DNA of 64,000 nucleotides from Bacteroidota bacterium (GTDB lineage: Bacteria > Bacteroidota > Bacteroidia > UKL13-3), in contig JAIXSO010000060.1 in assembly GCA_027484685.1 (NCBI GenBank), positions 1 to 64,000 of the forward strand, in the 5' to 3' direction. Position 1 is the first letter of the stretch. Every line of letters starts with the position of its first letter. The position numbers and the translations under genes are program-made. The notes under the pieces are model-generated. The model saw nothing but the letters and a program-made list of their open reading frames with translations. It had not been told where the DNA came from and did not search any database. This document shows positions 18,001 to 26,457 of this stretch, piece after piece.

Positions 18001-18032
18001 AAAGCCTGTAAGATTTTCTTGCAGGCTTTTTT
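18001..18032 (+). terminator. Terminator of glmS, duplicated at 22426
   Basis: AAAGCCTGTAAGA, TTT, TCTTGCAGGC and a T6 run form a near-perfect stem with a T-tail. The same 32 bases occur at 22426-22457 after the two-gene block. Confidence 0.85.
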
Positions 18033-18119
18033 GTTTGGTGTTTTAGTCAGCAAATATTTATTCTTTAAAGTAACATTGTTAATTTGGTACATTTCATTTA
18101 TAAAATTTCATTAACCCGC

Positions 18120-18148
18120 TTGTTTTAAATGAAATAAGTTTATATTTG
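18120..18148 (+). promoter_or_regulatory. TTG-N18-TATATTTG promoter
   Basis: TTG at 18120-18122 and TATATTTG (TAnnTTTG) at 18141-18148 lie 26 nt before the ATG of the beta-helix protein, matching the Bacteroidota housekeeping promoter. Confidence 0.5.
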
Positions 18149-18173
18149 ATTTAATAAAAAACTAATTTTAAAT

Positions 18174-20420
18174 ATGAACATAGAAACCAAAACCATTAAT
18201 GATTTAAGAACTATTAGCACCACGCCTACCGTTGGGACTTATTATTACGTAACAGACCCAGGTAAAGAAGGAGAATGGTATTATGATGGTGATGATAACT
18301 CTACAGTTGATAATTCAGGAACTGTAATTACATCTCCATCTAATCCTTCACCCGGAACTAGTAGGAAAGTTTTTAGAAGAGTTTTTGATGCTGGTTTTGT
18401 TAATGCGCCTTGGTTTTTTGAAAGTAGCGACCCTGATGCAACACTTGGAATACAAAGGGCTTTGGACTTTATAAGTAATACAAGCAATTTTTCAACCCCT
18501 TATTCTGAAACAGTTATACCTGGCGGAGGAACTGTATTTTTACCTAAAGGTATTTATAAAATTAGCGATACCTTATTGGTTGGTTATAACTGTACAATTA
18601 AAGGTGTAAGTAACAAAGCTATTGATAACGGGGTAGCAAACATAAACTCTTTAGGTTCAGTAATTAAATGTGCTTTTCAAAATCCCAATAAATGGGCCAT
18701 TTCTTCGGCTAGTAGAATTGGTAATTGGAATCTTATTAATCCATCCCCCCCTCCTATATTTTTTCCAGACAATCCATGGGGCTTAGCACCAGAAAACGTA
18801 TTACCATTTGATAAATACATTTCGTCAAAAGCCGTAAGCAGCACATTACTATATGGGTATGATAGATTTACACGTCCACAAGGAATTTTAATAGAAAATA
18901 TTGTAATAGACGGAATGATAGAAGATGAGGAAGGAGCTGTTATAGCAAATGCCTTCGGTGGTATTAGATTAGCCAATTCGTTCAGTTCTACCATTCGTAA
19001 TGTAAGGGTAATAAATGCCAAGGTTGGTATTATGCTTAATACCAGTTGGTATGCTACCATAGAAAATAGCTTTGTTAATGCCTTATGGTATGGTGCTGCC
19101 ATAGTTGAGTGTAATATAGCAGGTATTATTGGTTGTAATTTTAGAGGTACTTTGGAGGATGATGGAATTGTTAATTATAAGCCCCTGATTGAAGCAACAG
19201 ATTTACCTGATTTTATTTACCACGACCAACCTTACAGCAATTGGGGCTTAAACGATACCATTAAATTTGGCAAAACAGGCATTTATTCATTTGGAACAGA
19301 GCTAACAATAATTAATACTGGGGTAGAACAAACAACTAATGGTTTTACATTACTCAACGGAATTTCAACACTAGAGGGTACTTATTCCGAATTAAATTTA
19401 CACTATGGCGTTTCAGCAGGAATTAACGATTTATTTAATAGTAAATTGGTGGTTAATGGATTTAGCATTAGCAATAGCAATTATGGATTTTTATTTGGAA
19501 ATAATTTGATAGCTTCATTGGTAGGAGTAAATCAAAGTTTTTATGGAAGTGGTTTTATAAATGAACTTTTTGACCCTTATTTAAACACAGGTAGAAACAT
19601 TACTTTTTCAAAAACAACTTTTGTAAAACGTAAATACACGCCTGATATACTTTTTAGCGATGAAGGCGAAAATGGTCAAAACTATGGTTCGATATATGTT
19701 GACCCTGTTAATGGCAATGATGACAATTATGGATTTAACAAAAATGATGCAATCAAAACTTTTGATGCGGCATTAATAAGGGTACAAAACCAAAGCACTA
19801 TTAATCCTGTAAAAACAATATTTATCAATGCAGCAGAGGTTTCTTCTGGTGCAAGTGGTTCTGTGGCATCTGCAATCAAGAATATTGAAAAAATTTCACT
19901 TCAAAATTGCAATATTTTAGTTACAACTTATAACGAAACAGAAAATATACCTTATGCTACTATATTTTTTGAACCTGAGAATTTTACAAATGCTAATATA
20001 GGCCAAGTAGAGTTGCTAGGTAACTCCTCACTTACATTTAGAAATGTACGTTTGTTCACTTATTACCCTGGTAGTACTACATTAAATAATACTATGTTTG
20101 GAATAGCCAATGGTTATGCTAGATTACAGTTCGAATATTCATTTATCATATGGGAGTTTAATCCAATTGAACATATATTTTTACATGAAGTCTATCACTT
20201 GGTTCAAGCAAATATTCCCACATTACCATTTGTTGGTAAATCCTATTTAGAAGTTAAATTTGTGAATACAATAATTAGGTTAACTTCTTTAGCTTCTTTA
20301 TCTCCTAATCAATTTGGAAATAAAGACTTAGCTGTCGATTGTCAACAAGTAAATAGCTATGCTAATTCATTAGGCTTTGGATTATGGCTGGATGCAGAAA
20401 TTTTAAGAAACAATTTTTAA
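18174..20420 (+). CDS. Parallel beta-helix (pectate lyase-like) protein
   Basis: A protein of 748 residues. After about 60 residues the segment ATLGIQRALDFI then VIPGGGTVFLPKGIYKISDTL is the typical entry of a pectate-lyase superfamily right-handed beta-helix (GH28/PL-like and phage tail-spike relatives). The coils continue as RNVRVINAKVGIMLNTSW and IENSFVNALWYGAAIVE. The C-terminal third, after QNYGSIYVDPVNGNDDNYG, looks like a second beta-helix. There is no obvious signal peptide and no T9SS sorting domain, unlike its neighbour. A carbohydrate-binding or degrading role is inferred; the substrate is unknown. Confidence 0.65.
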   Translation: MNIETKTINDLRTISTTPTVGTYYYVTDPGKEGEWYYDGDDNSTVDNSGTVITSPSNPSPGTSRKVFRRVFDAGFVNAPWFFESSDPDATLGIQRALDFISNTSNFSTPYSETVIPGGGTVFLPKGIYKISDTLLVGYNCTIKGVSNKAIDNGVANINSLGSVIKCAFQNPNKWAISSASRIGNWNLINPSPPPIFFPDNPWGLAPENVLPFDKYISSKAVSSTLLYGYDRFTRPQGILIENIVIDGMIEDEEGAVIANAFGGIRLANSFSSTIRNVRVINAKVGIMLNTSWYATIENSFVNALWYGAAIVECNIAGIIGCNFRGTLEDDGIVNYKPLIEATDLPDFIYHDQPYSNWGLNDTIKFGKTGIYSFGTELTIINTGVEQTTNGFTLLNGISTLEGTYSELNLHYGVSAGINDLFNSKLVVNGFSISNSNYGFLFGNNLIASLVGVNQSFYGSGFINELFDPYLNTGRNITFSKTTFVKRKYTPDILFSDEGENGQNYGSIYVDPVNGNDDNYGFNKNDAIKTFDAALIRVQNQSTINPVKTIFINAAEVSSGASGSVASAIKNIEKISLQNCNILVTTYNETENIPYATIFFEPENFTNANIGQVELLGNSSLTFRNVRLFTYYPGSTTLNNTMFGIANGYARLQFEYSFIIWEFNPIEHIFLHEVYHLVQANIPTLPFVGKSYLEVKFVNTIIRLTSLASLSPNQFGNKDLAVDCQQVNSYANSLGFGLWLDAEILRNNF

Positions 20421-20431
20421 ACAATAAAACC

Positions 20432-22393
20432 ATGAAAAATTTAATTAAATTAATATTTGTACTTTTATTATTGGTGTTTGCCAATTGCATATATGCTCAA
20501 AATGCTTGTGAGTTTGATTCGAGCTACGAAAAAACAGCACAAGGGCATCGACTACTAGAAACTGAAGATGGTAATTACTTTCTAGTTACACTTTCAGGTT
20601 TTGATGGTGGTATTAATTATGCAAACAAACTTATTTTAAAATTAGCTCTTATAGGTAAATGCGGAAATGAAATATGGAAAAAAAATATTGATTCACTTGG
20701 TAGCGGAACTGCGCGAGTTATTGGTTTTTACAAAGAGAGTGATAATGTATTGATATGTGCGGTAACAAATTTGGTTGAAAACAATACAATGTTTTATAAA
20801 ATTGATAACAATGGCAATCGTCTTCATAAATGGAAGTATAATGCTACGAATTTTCAAACAAAAAACATATTGAAAATTAGCGATAATAAGTATATAACAA
20901 TGGGTTATCTTATTCAATCAAATGGCAGTACTAGCCATAATAATCCTCAAATTGTAATGACCGATACGTTGGGCAATATTTTAGCAACAAAAAAAATTTA
21001 TGTAGATTCTAACTCTAAAGGACAAATATTTAACGGTTATAAGCTTACAAACAATAATATTTTGCTATTAGGGTCGGAAGATAGTTCCCTAAGGCTTACC
21101 TATATTGATACATCTTTAGTAATAACAAACAATATAAAAGTTAAAAGTTCTAGCTATATTGGTCGATTGAGTGAATACATTTTATTAAGTAAAGATAGTT
21201 CTCAAATACTCTATACTGCTCCAGTGTATACCAATAATTTTAATTCATTAAAAGGTTTCTACCTAGCAAGATTTGATTTATTGGGCAATATATTACAAGA
21301 AAAGAACTTTTTCGATATCGACAGATATGGAACTGGAGATCGTTTGCATGTTTTTGAAACAAATAAAGTGCTGTTTTTAAAAGGTAGTAAAAACTTTATC
21401 AGTTTTATTTATTTAGATAGTAGCTTTAATATCATCAAAATGGACAGCATCGAATATCCACCTTTAACAACAGACACCTATGTAAGAGGAGCTAGAGACT
21501 ATATATTTTCAAATGATAATGCTGTTGTTTTTGCTGGTTCCATAGAATTTACAAGTCTTATGAATTACAGAACTACGGTTAATGTATTCAAACAAAGTTT
21601 GTTTACTAAAATTAAAACAATTATCATTAGTGGTACAAATTTTATTAATCAAAAAAATGGTATACTACAACTTACTACTGCTATAATACCAACCAACGCA
21701 GCCAATCAAAATGTAATTTGGAGCATTTCCGATACCAACTTAGCTACTATAACCCAAACAGGCTTAGTAACTGCCAAGGCTAATGGAACAGTAATAGTTA
21801 CTGCCACCGCAGCAGATGGTGGTGGCGCAACAGCTTCCAAAACAATTACTATCAGTAATCAAAATATTATTGTTCAACAAATTTCTATAATTGGTAATGA
21901 TAGCATTTTTACTAAAAACGGATTTATTCAATTAAGCGCTGCCATATTACCAACCAACGCAGCCAATCAACAAGTAATATGGAGCATTAAAGATACTAAC
22001 TTGGCTTCCATAACCCAAGCAGGTTTGGTAACTGCTAAGGCTAATGGAACTGTTATAGTAACAGCCACCGCAGCAGATGGAGGTGGCGCAACAGCTACTA
22101 AAACCATAACTATAACCAACCAATCCGTAGGTTTAAATAAAGTAAATTTAAATAACCAAATTAAAATTTACCCTAACCCTGCAAGTAATAAACTAATAAT
22201 AACAACAACCAATAATTTAACTCCCGATGCATCGGGACTACAATTACAATTACTTGATTTAACAGGTAAAGTTATTGCTAATTATAATAACCAAACCGAA
22301 ATAGATATATCAGCCATAGCTAATGGTATGTATTTGTTGCATATACAAACACCAAATGGAAACTTGGTAAAACAAGTGGTAGTTAATAAGTAA
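20432..22393 (+). CDS. T9SS cargo protein with two BIG2 domains
   Basis: A protein of 653 residues from ATG 20432 (MKNLIKLIFVLLLLVFANCIYAQ). It is secreted through the outer membrane: the signal peptide precedes a C-terminal type A sorting domain (KIYPNPASNKLIITTTN, ending NLVKQVV). The N-terminal half looks like a beta-propeller of DTLGNIL-type repeats. Two tandem bacterial Ig-like (BIG2) domains follow, nearly identical to each other (PTNAANQNVIWSISDTNLAT and PTNAANQQVIWSIKDTNLAS). A perfect 16-bp palindrome at 22222-22237 adds residues to the sorting domain in frame. It follows the beta-helix gene by 11 nt and may be its operon partner. Confidence 0.8.
   Translation: MKNLIKLIFVLLLLVFANCIYAQNACEFDSSYEKTAQGHRLLETEDGNYFLVTLSGFDGGINYANKLILKLALIGKCGNEIWKKNIDSLGSGTARVIGFYKESDNVLICAVTNLVENNTMFYKIDNNGNRLHKWKYNATNFQTKNILKISDNKYITMGYLIQSNGSTSHNNPQIVMTDTLGNILATKKIYVDSNSKGQIFNGYKLTNNNILLLGSEDSSLRLTYIDTSLVITNNIKVKSSSYIGRLSEYILLSKDSSQILYTAPVYTNNFNSLKGFYLARFDLLGNILQEKNFFDIDRYGTGDRLHVFETNKVLFLKGSKNFISFIYLDSSFNIIKMDSIEYPPLTTDTYVRGARDYIFSNDNAVVFAGSIEFTSLMNYRTTVNVFKQSLFTKIKTIIISGTNFINQKNGILQLTTAIIPTNAANQNVIWSISDTNLATITQTGLVTAKANGTVIVTATAADGGGATASKTITISNQNIIVQQISIIGNDSIFTKNGFIQLSAAILPTNAANQQVIWSIKDTNLASITQAGLVTAKANGTVIVTATAADGGGATATKTITITNQSVGLNKVNLNNQIKIYPNPASNKLIITTTNNLTPDASGLQLQLLDLTGKVIANYNNQTEIDISAIANGMYLLHIQTPNGNLVKQVVVNK
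22222..22237. repeat. In-frame palindrome TCCCGATGCATCGGGA
   Basis: A perfect 16-bp palindrome inside the coding sequence of the sorting domain. A related perfect palindrome, TCCCGAAAGCTTTCGGGA, lies in the intergenic DNA at 25429-25446. Both have TCCCGA...TCGGGA ends, suggesting one dispersed repeat family. Confidence 0.6.
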
Positions 22394-22425
22394 ATTTAGA
22401 TATTGTATATATTTTTTAAAAAATT

Positions 22426-22457
22426 AAAGCCTGTAAGATTTTCTTGCAGGCTTTTTT
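22426..22457 (+). terminator. Second copy of the glmS-type terminator
   Basis: Identical over 32 bases to 18001-18032, with a similar A/T-rich lead-in. It ends the two-gene block, and the next gene starts 30 nt beyond it. Confidence 0.85.
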
Positions 22458-22486
22458 ATTGGCTATTACTTTATATTGCAAACCAA

Positions 22487-23233
22487 ATGATAATTCAATT
22501 TGAACATAATGGAATCAAATGCTCGGCTAACTTGGCCGAGCCTTTAGATATTTCGCTACCCCTTTTTAGTGGTGAACATAATCCAAACGCATTTCATATA
22601 GCTCATCCTAAATTTGAACCTGTAAAAGTTGGGAGTTTTGTTGGGTCGGTTCAAGAAGGCGGTGCATGTAACTGCGAAAATTTATTTTTAAACGCACACG
22701 GAAATGGCACTCATACTGAATGTGTAGGTCATATAACCAAGGATAGAATAACCATCAATCAAACTTTAAAACAGTTTTTTGCAATTGCTCAAGTAATTTC
22801 AGTTAATCCAATTCAAATAGAAAATGGTGATTGGATAGTAACCAACGAAAGTATTGCAAAGCATTATAATAAAAATTCAAACGCATTGGTTATAAGGACA
22901 TTGCCAAATAATAATGATAAAAAATTAGGTCAATATTCAGGCAATAACCCAACTTATTTAGAACCTGCTTTAGGAGCGTTTTTAGCTAATAATAATGTCA
23001 AACACTTATTGGTTGACTTACCTTCGGTAGATAGGGAAGAGGATGGAGGTGCTTTGGCTACACACCATGCTTTTTGGCAATATCCTCATCAAACAAGGAT
23101 GGACGCAACTATAACTGAAATGATTTTTGTAGATGATTCAATTGCTGATGGCATGTATTTAATTAATATGCAAATTGCTTCGTTCGAAAGTGATGCAAGC
23201 CCAAGTAAACCAGTATTATATAAACTCATATAG
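22487..23233 (+). CDS. Cyclase family protein, kynurenine formamidase-like
   Basis: A protein of 248 residues from ATG 22487; the longer open frame runs back into the terminator and is rejected. It has the metal-binding signature of the cyclase/KynB family, HGNGTHTECVGH (HxGTHxD/E type), and HLLVDLPSVDREEDGG. Members hydrolyse N-formylkynurenine or related amides. A kynurenine 3-monooxygenase is encoded in this window (55137-56471), which makes the formamidase role plausible but not proven. It is followed by phhB after 2 nt. Confidence 0.75.
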   Translation: MIIQFEHNGIKCSANLAEPLDISLPLFSGEHNPNAFHIAHPKFEPVKVGSFVGSVQEGGACNCENLFLNAHGNGTHTECVGHITKDRITINQTLKQFFAIAQVISVNPIQIENGDWIVTNESIAKHYNKNSNALVIRTLPNNNDKKLGQYSGNNPTYLEPALGAFLANNNVKHLLVDLPSVDREEDGGALATHHAFWQYPHQTRMDATITEMIFVDDSIADGMYLINMQIASFESDASPSKPVLYKLI

Positions 23234-23235
23234 CC

Positions 23236-23478
23236 ATGAATAATTGGATAGAAGAAAATAATAAACTAACTAAAACATTTGTTTTTAAATCGTTTGTAGA
23301 TGCTTTGGCATGGATGGTGAAGGCATCGTTTGCTATTGAAAAGTTAGATCATCATCCTGAATGGACTAATGTTTACAATAAAGTACATGTAAGTTTAACC
23401 ACACACGATGCCGGAAATACGATTACTGATAAAGATAGAGAATTGGCACAAGTGCTAGATAACTTGTTTAATGCTTAA
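23236..23478 (+). CDS. phhB: 4a-hydroxytetrahydrobiopterin dehydratase
   Basis: A protein of 80 residues. It dehydrates 4a-hydroxytetrahydrobiopterin, regenerating the cofactor of aromatic amino acid hydroxylases such as phenylalanine hydroxylase. The active-site histidine pattern is seen in EKLDHHPEWTNVYNKVHVSL (HHPEW...H), and the length matches the family. It lies between the cyclase gene and a FUSC membrane protein, overlapping the latter by one base (TAATG). No phenylalanine hydroxylase gene is in the window. Confidence 0.9.
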   Translation: MNNWIEENNKLTKTFVFKSFVDALAWMVKASFAIEKLDHHPEWTNVYNKVHVSLTTHDAGNTITDKDRELAQVLDNLFNA

Positions 23479-24572
23479 TGAAAACATCGCTAAAGCAGCT
23501 AATTAAGGAAGAGTTTCAATATTTGTTTTTAATAAAAAAAACAGAACGGGTTTGGCACATTCCTTTATTGGCCTCGCTTTGTACCGGAATTCCTTTGTTG
23601 GTAGGTTTGTATTTTAATAATTTACAATCAGGCATATTGGCTTGTATTGCTGGATTGGTTATTCTGTATTTGCCAAGTAAGTTAACTTTATCTAGTCGAA
23701 TGCTTACTCTTTTAGTTTGTTCATTTGGTTTTCTTATTTCATTTACTATTGGAATTTGTTTCAGCTTTAATCCTTATGTTTCCTTAATAGTTTTAGGATT
23801 ATTTTCGGTAGCTGTGCATTGGGTTTGTTTGTATTTTAAAGTTCCTGCTCCAGGAAGTTTCTTTTTCATATTTGTGGCTGCCATGGCTAGTTGTATGCCA
23901 TTTAATTTACAGGTTATTCCACAAAAAATTGGCTTAATTGGACTTGGAGCCATGTTTGCTTGTCTTTTGGCTTTTTGCTATACTTTATTGATTTCTAGAA
24001 AGCAATTGTTTAATAATGAAATTTCTGTTGTGGTGGTTCAAAAAACTACTGATACTGATTTTTTAGAGGCTTTTACGGTTGGTTTATTTGTTTCAATTTC
24101 GGTTTTGGTGGCTCATTTATTTAAAATGCAAAATCCATATTGGGTTCCAGTATCGTGTTTGGCAGTTATGCAAGGTGCTAGTTTGAGGCATATTTGGCGC
24201 AGAAGCTTACACCGAATGTTAGGTACTTTTATAGGTTTGGGTGTTTGTTGGCTTATTTTATTAGGGAGTAACAGTAATTCGTTAACTGTTTGCTTAAGTA
24301 TTATTGCTTTGCAATTTATTATTGAAATGCTCATAGTAAGGCATTATGCATTAGCTGTAATTTTTATTACACCTATGACCATACTTTTGGCCGAAACAGT
24401 AAACCCCATGTATTATACCACTTATACATTAATTCATATCAGATTTTGGGATATTATGTTAGGAAGCGCCCTAGGAGCAGTAGGAGGTTGGGTAATGCAT
24501 TACGAAAAAATTAGATTTTATGGTTTAAAAATCATACAAAACGCCAGCGTTCTTATAAATAAAAGAGGATAA
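23478..24572 (+). CDS. FUSC-family membrane protein
   Basis: A protein of 364 residues with about ten predicted membrane helices in two blocks, of the fusaric acid resistance/aromatic acid exporter type (QNPYWVPVSCLAVMQGASLRHIWRRSLHRMLGTFIG is the typical FUSC repeat). It may export aromatic acids, which would fit the upstream genes, but the substrate is inferred. Its ATG overlaps the phhB stop (TAATG), indicating coupled translation. It is convergent with the response regulator gene. Confidence 0.8.
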   Translation: MKTSLKQLIKEEFQYLFLIKKTERVWHIPLLASLCTGIPLLVGLYFNNLQSGILACIAGLVILYLPSKLTLSSRMLTLLVCSFGFLISFTIGICFSFNPYVSLIVLGLFSVAVHWVCLYFKVPAPGSFFFIFVAAMASCMPFNLQVIPQKIGLIGLGAMFACLLAFCYTLLISRKQLFNNEISVVVVQKTTDTDFLEAFTVGLFVSISVLVAHLFKMQNPYWVPVSCLAVMQGASLRHIWRRSLHRMLGTFIGLGVCWLILLGSNSNSLTVCLSIIALQFIIEMLIVRHYALAVIFITPMTILLAETVNPMYYTTYTLIHIRFWDIMLGSALGAVGGWVMHYEKIRFYGLKIIQNASVLINKRG

Positions 24573-24579
24573 TTCCCCT

Positions 24580-25287
24580 TTAATTTGCAATTAGTTTAAA
24601 GCCATTGCCATGAACATTTTCAATACTAATACTCTCGTCTTCTTTTATAAGTTTTCTTACTTTATTTATATACACATCTAGGTTTCGTGCAGTATAAAAA
24701 TCATTTCTGCCCCAAACGTGTAAAAGCATGTTGGCTCTTGGCAATAAAGCATTTTTATTCACAATCATAAGTTTTAAAAGCATTGCTTCTGTATTACTCA
24801 TTTTTTTGGGAGTACCATTAACTACCAAAGTATTATTTACAGTATCTATTGAAGTATTACCAATATTAATTATTTCTTCTTTAGCGGCTAAATCGGTTTC
24901 CGGCCTAGCACTACTGCGTTTTAAAACAGCTTTTATGCGTGCCAATAATTCTGGCGTACTAAAAGGTTTGGTTATATATTCATCTGCACCAATAGCAAAT
25001 CCTTGTAGTTTATCGCTTTCTGATGAGTTGGCAGTTAGAAAAATGATTGGAATATGTTGGTCTTTTTCTCTTACTTTTTTGGCTAACTCAAATCCACTAA
25101 GTTTAGGCATATTTACATCAAAAATGCAAAGGTCAAAACGCTCGTTCATAAATGAACTTAGGCCTTCTTCACCATCTTTACAAAGCCTTACAGTGTAATC
25201 TTCTAAACGCAATGTTTCTTTCATTAAAAAACCTAAGCTGGTTTCATCTTCTACTAAGAGTATGTGTGTTTGTATAGCTTTCGACAT
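24580..25287 (-). CDS. OmpR-family response regulator
   Basis: A protein of 235 residues. The receiver domain (residues 6-120) has the acidic pair in LLVEDE, the phospho-acceptor Asp in CIFDVNMPKLSG, the Thr in IIFLTAN and the Lys in ITKPFSTPELLARIK. The C-terminal winged helix (about 140-235) shows NTEAMLLKLM, LHVWGRNDFYTARNLDVYINKVRKLI and VHGNGFKLI. No histidine kinase lies next to it, so it is an orphan here. Targets are unknown. Confidence 0.92.
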   Translation of the reverse strand: MSKAIQTHILLVEDETSLGFLMKETLRLEDYTVRLCKDGEEGLSSFMNERFDLCIFDVNMPKLSGFELAKKVREKDQHIPIIFLTANSSESDKLQGFAIGADEYITKPFSTPELLARIKAVLKRSSARPETDLAAKEEIINIGNTSIDTVNNTLVVNGTPKKMSNTEAMLLKLMIVNKNALLPRANMLLHVWGRNDFYTARNLDVYINKVRKLIKEDESISIENVHGNGFKLIAN

Positions 25288-25563
25288 AGTGGTAATTTTT
25301 TTACGAATGTATAAATACTAAAAAAAATCTTACTGTTTAAAATTCACAATTAAGTTTATTTTATGATAATACCATTTTGATTTACAAATTAGGCCAATGG
25401 ATTGGGTGTAAATCTTAGATGGCATTATTCCCGAAAGCTTTCGGGAGCAAAAAAATTGTACTAATCACGCGTCAAAGCGGTATAATGTAATTTAAGTGAC
25501 ATTTATAATATTTAAATTTAAAAATATACAATTGATTACAAAACAAAATTGTAACTATGCAAA
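25288..25563. repeat. Gene-free stretch with 18-bp palindrome
   Basis: The only feature seen is the perfect palindrome TCCCGAAAGCTTTCGGGA at 25429-25446, related to the one inside the T9SS gene. The rest is AT-rich intergenic DNA before the UbiA gene. Confidence 0.5.
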
Positions 25564-26457
25564 GTGATACCTTTTTTTGATAAAAATACCATAAAACTTT
25601 TACGTATTCCGTTTAGTTTTTTCTTAATGCCAGTGTATTTGTTTGCTTTGGCTTCGCTTAATGAAATAAATTTTACAAATGCCATTTTAGCTTTTATTGC
25701 TTTGCATATTTTTATTTATCCAGCTAGTAATGGTTATAATAGTTATATGGATAATGATACTGAAAGTATTGGAGGCCTAAAAAATCCTCCAAAGGCAACA
25801 AAAAATTTATTTTATGCCAGTTTTATTTTCGATTTAGTGGGCATAATACTTTGTTTTTTCGTAAGTATGGCATTTGCTGTATTAGTTATGTTATACGTAT
25901 TAGCCTCAAGAGCATATAGTTTTAAAGGAATTAGGCTTAAAAAATACCCATTTGCTAGCTGGATTACAGTTAGTTTTTTTCAGGGCAGTTATTTGTATGC
26001 AGTTTTATTATTGTTTTTAACCAATGATTTAAAGATGGAAACTTTTCCAAGTTTTATATTCTTTGTTCCATCTTTATTAATTGGCGCTACTTATCCGCTA
26101 TCGCAGGTTTACCAGCATAAGCAAGATAAAGCAGCTGGAGATATTACTTTAAGTATTCTTTTAGGTTATAAAGGTACTTTTATTTTTAGTGCCATATTGT
26201 TTTTAATAGCTACCACTTTGTTTTTTATTCAAACTGAAATAATTACACCTCAATTTTTACATTTTTATTGGTTTCAAGGTTTTTTATTTCCAGTTGTGGC
26301 TTACTTTTTATGGTGGGCTTATATGGTTTTTAAAGATAACAAAAATGCCAATTTTGAAAACACTATGCGTATGAATATGTTGTCTTCATTACTGTTAGCA
26401 AGCTATTTTATGACAGAAATATATTTTAAACATATAAACACTAAATGGGATTTATAA
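25564..26457 (+). CDS. UbiA-family prenyltransferase-like membrane protein
   Basis: A protein of 297 residues with eight to nine hydrophobic helices. The first Asp-rich region, normally NDxxDxxxD, reads NGYNSYMDNDTESIGG; the second site appears as YPLSQVYQHKQDKAAGD. It is therefore UbiA-like, transferring a prenyl group to an aromatic or quinone acceptor. The start is GTG at 25564, because an ATG 7 nt upstream is out of frame. It overlaps the type III PKS gene by 13 nt, so the pair is likely one biosynthetic unit: the PKS makes a phenolic lipid or pyrone and UbiA prenylates it (inference). Confidence 0.75.
   Translation: MIPFFDKNTIKLLRIPFSFFLMPVYLFALASLNEINFTNAILAFIALHIFIYPASNGYNSYMDNDTESIGGLKNPPKATKNLFYASFIFDLVGIILCFFVSMAFAVLVMLYVLASRAYSFKGIRLKKYPFASWITVSFFQGSYLYAVLLLFLTNDLKMETFPSFIFFVPSLLIGATYPLSQVYQHKQDKAAGDITLSILLGYKGTFIFSAILFLIATTLFFIQTEIITPQFLHFYWFQGFLFPVVAYFLWWAYMVFKDNKNANFENTMRMNMLSSLLLASYFMTEIYFKHINTKWDL

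Noticed and set aside
20160-20200. HExxH zinc-protease motif (HEVYH) in the beta-helix protein
   Set aside because: It lies in a beta-rich C-terminal region with no third ligand or protease fold, so it is probably chance.
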